The notes beneath the pieces were generated by a model. It had not been told where the DNA came from. It was given only the letters and a program-made list of their open reading frames with translations, and did no database searches. From DAOUTY01 sp964453665 (GTDB lineage: Bacteria > Chloroflexota > Dehalococcoidia > SZUA-161), in contig CAYVQT010000018.1 in NCBI GenBank assembly GCA_964453665.1, positions 1 to 49,986 of the forward strand: DNA of 49,986 nucleotides. Direction: 5' to 3'. This document shows positions 42,946 through 49,986 of the stretch, in pieces. The position numbers were made by a program, and so were the translations under genes. Position 1 is the first letter of the stretch, and each line of letters begins with the position of its first letter.

Positions 42946-44142
42946 CTAAACCTCGACCCAGCTCTTCTTTGGTGAAAGCATCCGGGGCAGGCCGAAGGTC
43001 ATGTATCTCAACATCTTGCTGGCCTGATCCGAGTGGCGCATCGACGACTGCTCCCCGATGTCCGTCTGCATCAGGTCAAGAACGTGGTGCACCGGAGGAG
43101 CCATAGGGTAGATCTTACGCGCTAGAGATAGATACAGTTGACAGACGCTGCAATATGTGACCAGCATTCTCGCGCCCGTCTGCCTGGCCTCCCGGAGTCT
43201 CCTGATAGACCACGCGATGATATCCAACGGGCTGTAGCGGCCAGCGCCGTTGCCGAATCCGCAGCACAGCGCCATCTCCCTGTTGTGCTCCATCTCGACA
43301 ATACTGTACCCCATCTCCTCAAGCAGACGGCGCGGCATGTCCATGAAGTGTGGCCCCAGGGTCTTGGCATGACAGGGGTCATGTACGGTGACCGTGCCCG
43401 TCCCGCGTCGCCCGAGCTCTATCTCACCGCGCTCCATCCTCTGTGACAGGTGGTCGAGCAGGTAGACCTTGTCGAAGTCGAAGCTCACGCCAAAGTACTG
43501 GGGCAGCAGGTTCTGTATCATGTTGAAGCCGGCGATGCAGAAATAGACAACCTTCTTCAGGTTCAATTCTCGGTATCTCTCCTCCAGGTAGCGCGCCTGG
43601 CTTTCAGCCTTGTCCAGGATGCCCATGCGAAAATAGACCTCTCCGCAGCACAGGTCCGGGGCAGTGAAAATTGGAAGGTCAGCGAACAGGGAACTGAAAG
43701 TGTAGTAAGGCCCCATCTTGAGGTTGCACCCGGCGAAGAGAGCCTGCGGTGCTGAGGAAATCTCGGGACGTGACAGGTCATTCCACTCCCGAAGCGCCCT
43801 CTGCTCATCAGGGGGCGCCTTCCGCATCAGCGCCTGAAAAAAATTCCTTTCTGAAAGAGGCAATGCCATAACACCCCTCTCGGGGACGCCCTTCTCCTGA
43901 TAGCGCTCAAACCAGCGGTACAATATGAGCCCGTAAGGGTTGGCCCCCTTGGCGCAGATGTTGTTACAGGCGAAGCAGGTTGAACAGTGATCCAGGACCG
44001 CCTTGCTCTCCTCGCCATCGATGAGACGGCCGATCTCCCGCTGCGCCTCGCTCTGACTCAGATGGATAACCGGGCATTTGGCGAAACAGTCGCCGCACCT
44101 GTCGCAGGCCTCAACATTGAAAAAATCTTCATGCTTCACCAT
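42946..44142 (-). CDS. HdrD/GlpC-like Fe-S protein with two CCG domains
   Basis: 398 residues. N-terminal ferredoxin clusters C13/C16/C19/C23 and C53/C56/C59/C63. Two cysteine-rich CCG domains follow, with CCG motifs in DLCCGEVYF and LCCGFGNGAG and a late CSVC pair. This is the architecture of HdrD, GlpC and lactate-oxidase LldE/LutA-like subunits, which pass electrons to quinones, heterodisulfides or other carriers. The frame reaches 44274, but ATG 44142 has a perfect AAGGAGGT seven bases upstream. It runs divergently from the crotonase gene. No membrane helix is present. Confidence 0.85.
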   Translation of the reverse strand: MVKHEDFFNVEACDRCGDCFAKCPVIHLSQSEAQREIGRLIDGEESKAVLDHCSTCFACNNICAKGANPYGLILYRWFERYQEKGVPERGVMALPLSERNFFQALMRKAPPDEQRALREWNDLSRPEISSAPQALFAGCNLKMGPYYTFSSLFADLPIFTAPDLCCGEVYFRMGILDKAESQARYLEERYRELNLKKVVYFCIAGFNMIQNLLPQYFGVSFDFDKVYLLDHLSQRMERGEIELGRRGTGTVTVHDPCHAKTLGPHFMDMPRRLLEEMGYSIVEMEHNREMALCCGFGNGAGRYSPLDIIAWSIRRLREARQTGARMLVTYCSVCQLYLSLARKIYPMAPPVHHVLDLMQTDIGEQSSMRHSDQASKMLRYMTFGLPRMLSPKKSWVEV

Positions 44143-44324
44143 CGCTGCTACCTCCTTCCGCAGTCGGGGCCATGCCCCAATTGGATATCCCGTGCCTATC
44201 AACAAACCACATTCGGCGGGAAATGTCAACCGGCGGGCCTCAATAATAGCACATAACTCGGCAACTCCGTTCACTTGACCCCGCGCAGAAAAGGGTGCAC
44301 TATGTGACGTCGGGAGGTGCCGCC

Positions 44325-45116
44325 ATGTCCAAAGTTGAGACCGAACGCAAGGGCCGTTCCTTTATCGTGAGTATCAACCGTCCCGAAGTCTGCAACGCAG
44401 TGGACGGTGAGACCGCGGGCCTGCTCTTTGAGGCCGTCGATATCTTTCGCCGGGATGAGAGCCTCGATGTCCTCATCCTGACCGGCGCCGGCGACATCGC
44501 CTTCTGCTCCGGGGCCGACCTGAAGGACCTTGAAAGCCTGGTGTCGCGCCCGGGTGCGGAGGACTCCGGCCCGATGGGTATCAGCCGCATCACGAACCTT
44601 GCCAAGCCGACCGTAGCCGCTATTAACGGCTACTGCCTGGCCGGCGGTCTGGAACTGGCCTGCTGGTGCGATTTCCGCATCGCCGCCCGTAACGCCAGCT
44701 TCGGTATACTTAACCGCCGCTGGGGCGTTCCTCTTTTAGACGGCGGCACGCAGCGCCTGCCCGAAATCGTCGGCCTGGGCAATGCGCTCTACCTGATCGA
44801 GACGGGCGTTGAGATCGACGCCGACCACGCCCTCCGTATCGGGCTTGTCCAGGAGGTAGTCCCCGAAGGCCAGGCTCTGGCCCGCGCCCTCCAGATTGCC
44901 GGGGCTATCTCCGGCTACCCTCAGGCCAGCTTGCGCAACGACCGCCGCAGTGTTTACGAGGGGCTGTCTCTGCCCCTGCCCGAAGGACTGAAGCTGGAGC
45001 GAGAGCTCCATAAGGGCAGTCTGGCCGACCCCGATATGGCCGAAGCTGTCCGGCGCTTCGCCGACGGCGAGCGTCCACCGCCACCCCGTCCCCCGGCTTC
45101 ATCCGACATCTCCTGA
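44325..45116 (+). CDS. Crotonase-superfamily protein lacking the usual hydratase glutamates
   Basis: 263 residues. The oxyanion-hole segments are present (CSGADLKDLE near 61-70 and GYCLAGGLELA near 102-112). The two catalytic glutamates of enoyl-CoA hydratase (rat E144 and E164) align to Asn130 and Tyr156 here (FGILNRRWGVPLLDGGTQRL region). This variant with WGVPLLDGGT is common in proteins called enoyl-CoA hydratase-related, so hydration of a simple enoyl-CoA is doubtful. The frame also allows a GTG at 44295, but ATG 44325 lies six bases after GGAGGT. It might be a hydrolase, isomerase or other crotonase. Confidence 0.8.
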   Translation: MSKVETERKGRSFIVSINRPEVCNAVDGETAGLLFEAVDIFRRDESLDVLILTGAGDIAFCSGADLKDLESLVSRPGAEDSGPMGISRITNLAKPTVAAINGYCLAGGLELACWCDFRIAARNASFGILNRRWGVPLLDGGTQRLPEIVGLGNALYLIETGVEIDADHALRIGLVQEVVPEGQALARALQIAGAISGYPQASLRNDRRSVYEGLSLPLPEGLKLERELHKGSLADPDMAEAVRRFADGERPPPPRPPASSDIS

Positions 45117-45231
45117 CGCTAAAAGGGCATCTCGCAATCCCTCATACTATGAAACACAGCGATCTGAGCCAGTGTGTCGACCTCCCGACCTGCAAACGTT
45201 ATAATGGGAGAGCCCGGCAAAACAAAACAAA

Positions 45232-45654
45232 ATGAAAAATAGTGATATAAGACATGTCGCGAGGACTTTTACCCGGCGAATATGGATTATTTTAGGCAGC
45301 CTTTTCCTGGGAATCGGAATTCTCGGGGTATTCCTACCCCTTCTGCCCACCACACCCTTCCTCGTGCTCAGTGCCGCATGCTACGCCAGGGGTTCCGAAA
45401 GATTCTACAACTGGCTCCTGAACAACAGGTGGTTCGGGAATTACATCAGGAACTACCTCGAAGGAAAAGGAATCCCGTGGAAGTCGAAGGTTGCGACAAT
45501 CGCCCTGCTCTGGGTAACGATAGGGTGTTCAGCCGCTTTCGCAGTTCAATCTCTGGCCGTTAGAATCGTTTTGATCGTAATAGCGATCGGCGTTACTACG
45601 CATATCCTCTTTATCCGTACTTTGAGACAGCAGGAAGAGTCTCCGCAGGAGTAA
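45232..45654 (+). CDS. YbaN/DUF454 family small membrane protein
   Basis: 140 residues with the typical DUF454 pattern: helix WIILGSLFLGIGILGVFLP, then LLPTTPFLVLSAACYARGS, and further hydrophobic segments near 85-125. The PLLPTTPF motif is the family signature. An inner-membrane protein of unknown function. The start ATG is preceded by an AACAAAACAAA stretch without a ribosome-binding site. Confidence 0.8.
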   Translation: MKNSDIRHVARTFTRRIWIILGSLFLGIGILGVFLPLLPTTPFLVLSAACYARGSERFYNWLLNNRWFGNYIRNYLEGKGIPWKSKVATIALLWVTIGCSAAFAVQSLAVRIVLIVIAIGVTTHILFIRTLRQQEESPQE

Positions 45655-45692
45655 CAGCGACCTACGCCTGCCTGTACCACTCTACTTAGATA

Positions 45693-46499
45693 CTAAAGCT
45701 CGGCGCGAAGAACGGCCCGGATCATGTTTTCCGCCGAGAAGTCCCCTTCCGTAGGGCCTGCCAAGGAGGTCTCCCTGCCAAAAATACGGCCTCGAATGGC
45801 ACCCACGGAAAGTCCCTCTCTCTCAAGCTGTTTTGCCCTCTGCGACAGGTCCCGGAAGTATTCTATACATGACTGAAGGGCCTCACGCCCGTCCTCCACT
45901 ACCTTGCCCGCAGAGGTAAACAGGATAAGCTTTTCGACTTCCAGGTCAATAAGCCTCCTCATCGACCTCACGATCTCCGCTATGTCATCCTCGGGTCGTA
46001 CGGCCATCGGCTCCTGTGAAATAAATAGGTCGCCTGAGAAGCACCAGCCTCTCGTTGGTTCCAGCAGCGCTACGTGTCCGTCACAGTGTCCCGGAGTCTC
46101 GACCACATCGAAGCAGAAATGGTCGGTCTCTATCCTCTCCGGCAGGGGCTCCACTTCGGTCGGTTCCGGATAACCCCAGACTACCTCACGGTATGGGGGC
46201 ATTTTCGTGACCCGGTTAATAAAAGGGATCGAATCGCGAGAGGCGAATATTCTGATGCCGAACCTCTCCATCAAGATATGGTTGGCTCCAATATGGTCTT
46301 CGTGATGATGCGTGTTTACGGCAAGCTTGAGGTATTTACCCTCAAGGAAATCAGCCAGTTCCTCAGCCGTGTGCCCGCAGCCGGTATCGATAAGAAGTCC
46401 GTCAACCAGGTGCGCCGCAACCCAGTAAAGCATCCTCCCCCCCATCTCGCGCCCCATTCTGATCCTGGTAATTTCCTCGAACTGATCGACCTCAAGCAT
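45693..46499 (-). CDS. Metallo-beta-lactamase-fold hydrolase (2)
   Basis: 268 residues. Metal motif H64-H-H66-E-D68-H69 (HHHEDHIG), later ETPGHCDGH and the GDLFIS strand with Asp. The fold is glyoxalase II-like with a C-terminal helical extension (residues about 215-268). The ATG follows GGAGGGG five bases upstream. It is convergent with the YbaN-like gene and stands at the end of a minus-strand run of five genes. Substrate unknown. Confidence 0.8.
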   Translation of the reverse strand: MLEVDQFEEITRIRMGREMGGRMLYWVAAHLVDGLLIDTGCGHTAEELADFLEGKYLKLAVNTHHHEDHIGANHILMERFGIRIFASRDSIPFINRVTKMPPYREVVWGYPEPTEVEPLPERIETDHFCFDVVETPGHCDGHVALLEPTRGWCFSGDLFISQEPMAVRPEDDIAEIVRSMRRLIDLEVEKLILFTSAGKVVEDGREALQSCIEYFRDLSQRAKQLEREGLSVGAIRGRIFGRETSLAGPTEGDFSAENMIRAVLRAEL

Positions 46500-46588
46500 T
46501 TTTTCCCCTCCGACCTCCCATACTCAGTCTATACAAACTAAACCGACTCAGAACGTGGATATACAACAAAGCCTTTATGCCCAATGTC

Positions 46589-47098
46589 TTACCTCCTCCA
46601 TATCCCCTGCCTTTTATACTCCTCTACCAGTCCATCGTAGTAGGGCATGTAGAACTCCATCCTATCTATATTGCGCTGGTTTATCTCGCCCTTTATCCTC
46701 GCTGGACTTCCCGCAACGAATGAACGGTCAGGAACCTTCATGTCCTCGATGACCACGGAGTTGGCGGCAACCAGGCACAAGTCCCCGATAACGGCGTCGA
46801 GCAGAACAGTAGCGCCATTGGCGATGAGTGTGCCTCTGCCGACCTTCCCCTCTATCACACAACTATGGCCGACCATAGAATTATCGCCGACCGACGCATG
46901 CCCGTGCAGCACGGTGTTGTCCTCGATATGACAGTTGCTCCCGATCCTTATCTGCTGGATATCGCCCCTGATTACGACCCCGGGCCAGATGCTGGTGTTT
47001 TCACCGACCTCCACATCGCCGATGAGGCAGGCAGTGTCAGCGACAAGGGCTGAGTCGGCCACCCTGGGCGTCTTGCCTCTAAAGCTCACGACAATCAC
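46589..47098 (-). CDS. Gamma-carbonic-anhydrase-like hexapeptide-repeat protein
   Basis: 169 residues, left-handed beta-helix with repeated hexapeptides (IGDVEVGENTSIWPG and following). In gamma-class carbonic anhydrases three His bind zinc, in a VLHxH ... GHxxxxHG pattern. Here H65/H67 and H78 are in place, but the position five residues after H78 is Glu83 instead of His, so the site would be His/His/Glu. Metal-binding or enzyme activity is uncertain; it may instead be structural or act on another substrate. The start is GTG at 47098, with AGGAAG about eight bases upstream. It is 24 bases from the DUF2284 gene. Confidence 0.8.
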   Translation of the reverse strand: MIVVSFRGKTPRVADSALVADTACLIGDVEVGENTSIWPGVVIRGDIQQIRIGSNCHIEDNTVLHGHASVGDNSMVGHSCVIEGKVGRGTLIANGATVLLDAVIGDLCLVAANSVVIEDMKVPDRSFVAGSPARIKGEINQRNIDRMEFYMPYYDGLVEEYKRQGIWRR

Positions 47099-47122
47099 AT
47101 CAAGCTTCCTAATATCCGGGTT

Positions 47123-47668
47123 TTAAAACAGTATGCAACCCGTCCAGGTTATACTATCCGGGTGGAACTCGTTATCCAGGCCAAACCTCTCCAGCAAAGC
47201 CAGCACATCCACGGCTATCGACTCCAGTGACGTCCTTGCTTCGTCCAGAAACGGACAGGGCTCACCGAACTTAGCCCTGCAGACCTCACACAACGCACAG
47301 CTACCGCCGATCATCCCCCATACGCCGTCAAACCCCTCCTCTTTAAGGAAAGACTCCAGGCGAAGTATCTTTCTGTGAAAATCTACCCTGGCCTGCCTCA
47401 CTCCAACAATGTCATTTCTGACATCAATTGGTTTTGAATACTGCAGCAAAACACCCCGCCCGAACGCGCTGAGTCGAGCCCTGATTTCATCTATTGAACC
47501 AGCATGAGGCGGACACATATAGTGGTTACGGTAGTTGCCACACTTGTTCTCATAACAGTATTCCCTGATCCTCTCTTCAGGAACCAGGAGACCCGCATCG
47601 AACTCAAAACAGGGCTCGATCCCCAATTCCCGAGCGGATTTCAACACGCCAGCGACCAGTTTATCCAT
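47123..47668 (-). CDS. DUF2284 predicted metal-binding protein
   Basis: 181 residues. Cysteines C38, C43 (YCYENKCGNY), C52 (MCPPH) and C124/C127/C130/C138 (SCALCEVC ... EPCPF) form the conserved DUF2284 set, probably holding an Fe-S cluster. Function is unknown; these genes are common in methanogens and strict anaerobes. No strong ribosome-binding site. It lies in the minus-strand run that includes the gamma-CA-like gene. Confidence 0.8.
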   Translation of the reverse strand: MDKLVAGVLKSARELGIEPCFEFDAGLLVPEERIREYCYENKCGNYRNHYMCPPHAGSIDEIRARLSAFGRGVLLQYSKPIDVRNDIVGVRQARVDFHRKILRLESFLKEEGFDGVWGMIGGSCALCEVCRAKFGEPCPFLDEARTSLESIAVDVLALLERFGLDNEFHPDSITWTGCILF

Positions 47669-47726
47669 GATTCGATATCCCGTGGAATCTTGTCATTTCT
47701 CAGTATTTCTCCACGCGTAACAGTTC

Positions 47727-48860
47727 CTACTTCTTTTTCGAGGCGCTGCTTCGTTTGGCCTCCGATAGTATCCCGGGCAAGCTGGCGGTGACCTTTTCCC
47801 TCAGCCCGCTGTAGCTTTGCTCGCCCGCAATCACACCCATCATGATTCGCGCGAAGGTCTCGCTCCTTGAGATCATCTTCACGCCAAGCTCAAGCATTTC
47901 AGGATTGTAAACGAACTCACGAAGTCTGCATGCCGCAACGAAATCCCGATAATAAGCATCCCTCCACAGAAGGTCGAACTTGCCGGCGTCACCACCTGCG
48001 ATAGCCTCGGCCGCAAGCTCCGCTCCCCAGAGCGCGTAGCGTATCCCCTCCCCCAGTATCGGGTCAACATGCCCCGCGGCGTCACCTATGAGAATCCAGT
48101 TCCGCCCCGAACACGGGATTTCGTAGAACTCAGGCTGCCGCGCCGCCGGTACCAGGGCTCCAAACGGGAAGAGCTTCTCTATGTCGGGGCAGTATTCTTC
48201 AATGAATCCGTTAAGATACCTCGGGAGGTTCTTGGCCTGCTTTATATCCAGGCCGATTCCGATGCTGGAATGCGTTTCCCGTGGAAATACCCAGGCATAG
48301 CCTTTGAAATCCTTGAGGAATTTCAATACGCTGTAGTCCCGCTCCACGCCCTTTGCATAGTAGCCGATACACGCTGCCATATTCTCCCTCTGGATGCGCC
48401 CGACGGTTGCCCGGCGAACGACGCTGTTCACCCCGTCGGCTCCCACTACCAGCCTCGAGCGGTGTTCTCCCTGGTCTGTCCTTATAAGCCAGCCAGTCGT
48501 CTCATCCTGGATGCCGCCAACCCGCTCCTTAATCAGCTCTGCACCGTTATCTACCGCCACCTGGAGTAAATAGCTGTCCAGATGCTCCCTCGACACATTC
48601 ATAATAGCCCGACCGCCAACCATCGCCCGCTTACCCTCCGGCGATATGAACAGCACCTTATCGACATACCTATATGAACCAGGAACGCCTTTCAGCAGCG
48701 GGAACTTCTCCAATGCGGAAGGTGTTACGCCACCCCCGCAGGGCTTTTCGCGCGGGTGGGAATCATCGTAGATGGTCGCACGGATTCCGTTCCGGGCCAG
48801 ACGGTATCCAAGGTAAGCCCCCGCCGGCCCGCCACCGATGATAGAAATACCCTCAATCAT
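47727..48860 (-). CDS. Geranylgeranyl reductase-family flavoprotein
   Basis: 377 residues of the FAD-dependent geranylgeranyl/isoprenoid reductase family. FAD motif GGGPAGAYLG (about 10-19), the family PCGGGVTPSAL segment (C41), then a middle strand GADGVNSVVRR and the GDAAGHVDPILGEGIRYAL element near 280. It would saturate isoprenoid double bonds, for example of a quinone side chain, in the membrane. The frame extends to a TTG at 48890, but ATG 48860 begins right at the dinucleotide fold. The two nearest genes are on the same strand. Confidence 0.85.
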   Translation of the reverse strand: MIEGISIIGGGPAGAYLGYRLARNGIRATIYDDSHPREKPCGGGVTPSALEKFPLLKGVPGSYRYVDKVLFISPEGKRAMVGGRAIMNVSREHLDSYLLQVAVDNGAELIKERVGGIQDETTGWLIRTDQGEHRSRLVVGADGVNSVVRRATVGRIQRENMAACIGYYAKGVERDYSVLKFLKDFKGYAWVFPRETHSSIGIGLDIKQAKNLPRYLNGFIEEYCPDIEKLFPFGALVPAARQPEFYEIPCSGRNWILIGDAAGHVDPILGEGIRYALWGAELAAEAIAGGDAGKFDLLWRDAYYRDFVAACRLREFVYNPEMLELGVKMISRSETFARIMMGVIAGEQSYSGLREKVTASLPGILSEAKRSSASKKK

Positions 48861-48968
48861 TCTGTTAATCCCCGGCTGCCAATTACTCAAGAGCTAAGGA
48901 TGCTGACTCTAAAGACAGAATATTCGTGCACGCCGAGGTTGTCAAACCCTCGGAGCCGCCGTTAAAGC

Positions 48969-49769
48969 CTAACCGCTGCTTTCTACAGCGAATCTGGCCA
49001 CCCCGGGAGCTTCCAGGAATTCCCATCTGCCCCGCACGCCGGCATCCAGCGCTGCTACCTCGATATGCATCATGGCGATTCCGCAGTCCAGCCTTTTGGA
49101 TATGCCGAAGGTAAACCCGGGGTTATTCACATAAACCGTTATGCTGTTCGATTCAACATGGAAGCGCCAGGGCTGCCTGTTGATCGCTGATGGGGCTATC
49201 CTGGCCGCTTCCAGTGCCGGTTTCACCCACTGCGGCCAATCCGATTGAGCCGACCCTGTAACCATCTCTGCCAGGGGCTTACGACGATGATTCAGCCCGA
49301 AGCCCGTCATTATCCTTTCTTCCAGCGTAACGTTTTCCACGGCACGACCAACAGGAGTTACGGCCAAAACCCTTTCGCTCTTACCAACGCCAACAACCGA
49401 TGCGGCTACCTTCGGCCGGAAGAATCCGCCCACCCAGCATGTGGCCAGGCCCATAGCCGTTGCCTCCAGGATGACGCCTTCCCCCAGGTAGCCAACCTTC
49501 TCCTGCACATAAGGGTCGTCCATGCTGCCAATAAAAGCTGCCAGGGCAGTTGCACCTTTGATCTTGCCGTATCGACCTACCGCACCCCAGAAGATTCTAT
49601 CGGGGGACTCCGTGACCAGCTCCGCACGAGCTTGGGGAAAAGGCCTGAATTCTCTGCATACCGTTCTTAGCCTGTCTAACTGGTCTGGCTCCAGCACGGT
49701 GGAGTCATACCCGCGCCGCGACCTCCTCAAAGGAATAGCGGCATTCCATCTGGAGAACGGTATCTCCAT
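48969..49769 (-). CDS. Nitroreductase-family protein (TM1586-like)
   Basis: 266 residues. The N-terminal RRSRRGYDS, the middle GEGVILEATAMGLATCWVGG and the second repeat with ALEAARIAPSAINRQPWRF fit the TM1586 nitroreductase-like fold, where one chain holds two halves of the domain. Such enzymes bind FMN; the substrate is unknown. AGGGAG lies upstream of the ATG. It is the outermost gene of the minus-strand run, and no terminator is visible behind it. Confidence 0.8.
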   Translation of the reverse strand: MEIPFSRWNAAIPLRRSRRGYDSTVLEPDQLDRLRTVCREFRPFPQARAELVTESPDRIFWGAVGRYGKIKGATALAAFIGSMDDPYVQEKVGYLGEGVILEATAMGLATCWVGGFFRPKVAASVVGVGKSERVLAVTPVGRAVENVTLEERIMTGFGLNHRRKPLAEMVTGSAQSDWPQWVKPALEAARIAPSAINRQPWRFHVESNSITVYVNNPGFTFGISKRLDCGIAMMHIEVAALDAGVRGRWEFLEAPGVARFAVESSG

Positions 49770-49864
49770 TTATAACACTCCCTGCCAGCATGATGTCACT
49801 TTTCGGGCATAACTGCAACATGAGCAGCATTTTGATTACTGCTACCGCAGGAATTTAAGGAGGT

Positions 49865-49888
49865 AGGGGCATTTCATTAAACGCCCCT
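49865..49888 (+). repeat. Short inverted repeat near the window end
   Basis: AGGGGC (49865-49870) pairs with GCCCCT (49883-49888); GCATTTTT follows. It could be a weak terminator or a fragment of a dispersed palindrome. The remaining bases to 49986 hold nothing recognisable. Confidence 0.3.
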
Positions 49889-49986
49889 GCATTTTTGGAA
49901 TAACCGACATTAAAGAAAATATTCGTGGTTTGTAGTAGCAACTGTGTTAAAAGTCAAGAGCATGGGCCAATGACGTAAGAATCGAC

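Noticed and set aside
44143..44274. N-terminal extension of the HdrD-like protein to 44274
   Set aside because: ATG 44142 has a perfect AAGGAGGT; the extension has no family similarity.

Overview
The window looks like a chromosomal segment of a strictly anaerobic bacterium, most plausibly a Dehalococcoidia-like Chloroflexi from an anoxic, subsurface-type habitat. That is inferred from gene content: oxygen-sensitive Fe-S enzymes (a benzoyl-CoA reductase / 2-hydroxyacyl-CoA dehydratase set, IorAB, an FrhB-like protein, an HdrD-like protein), DUF2284, UPF0261, LarA-like and CoA-transferase genes, several TTG starts, and many short GC-rich dispersed palindromes. No rRNA or other phylogenetic marker is present, so this placement is tentative. 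I saw no tRNA, CRISPR array, insertion sequence or phage gene.

Layout. 0-6.5 kb: a complete branched-chain-type ABC importer split into two convergent halves (binding protein-LivH-LivM on +, acyl-CoA ligase-LivG-LivF on -). 6.7-9.5 kb: a BchI/BchD-type AAA+ chelatase fusion and a protein made of two LuxR-type HTH modules. 9.8-18.5 kb: a GMC-type flavoprotein, then a tight four-gene set in the order of bzdNOPQ (two HgdAB/BcrBC-like subunits and two BadF/HgdC-type ATPases), a cysteine-bearing protein of unknown function, an SDR and a 418-residue protein of unknown function. 19-20.6 kb: a secreted, C-terminally anchored surface protein behind a near-consensus promoter. 21.1-29.2 kb: an SDR, an old-yellow-enzyme/dienoyl-CoA-reductase flavoprotein, a UPF0261 protein and a TIM-barrel protein (the two halves of a Tm-1-like protein), a zinc alcohol dehydrogenase, a winged-helix/Fe-S protein and an alpha/beta hydrolase. 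29.2-39.2 kb: two paralogous fused CoA-transferases around an FrhB-IorA-IorB module and a thiolase, then a LarA-like nickel-pincer enzyme. 39.7-42 kb: two paralogous Ala/Glu-rich coiled-coil proteins with a DivIVA-like head. 42.2-50 kb: unrelated housekeeping-like genes (two metallo-beta-lactamase-fold proteins, HdrD-like, crotonase, YbaN-like, gamma-carbonic-anhydrase-like, DUF2284, geranylgeranyl reductase-like, nitroreductase).

Working model (inference). Genes from 0 to 39 kb fit anaerobic catabolism of an aromatic or other carboxylic acid: uptake (Liv), CoA activation (ligase, CoA-transferases), low-potential ATP-driven reduction or dehydration (11.2-15.3 kb), reduction and oxidation of the ring or enoyl intermediate (OYE, SDRs, Zn-ADH), thiolytic cleavage (thiolase), and ferredoxin-linked electron supply (IorAB plus FrhB-like protein). 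Two readings compete: a class I Bzd-type benzoyl-CoA reductase pathway, favoured by two distinct ATPase genes and the gene order; or a Stickland-like aryl-lactate pathway, favoured by IorAB, LarA and CoA-transferases. A notable detail is that the second ATPase has lost the GGQD motif kept by the first.

A composite palindromic repeat (112-142 bp, two GC-rich hairpins) occurs four times plus one partial copy. It fills all three gaps between iorB and the larA-like gene, and one arm is present at 18.5 and 30.7 kb as perfect 47-bp inverted copies.
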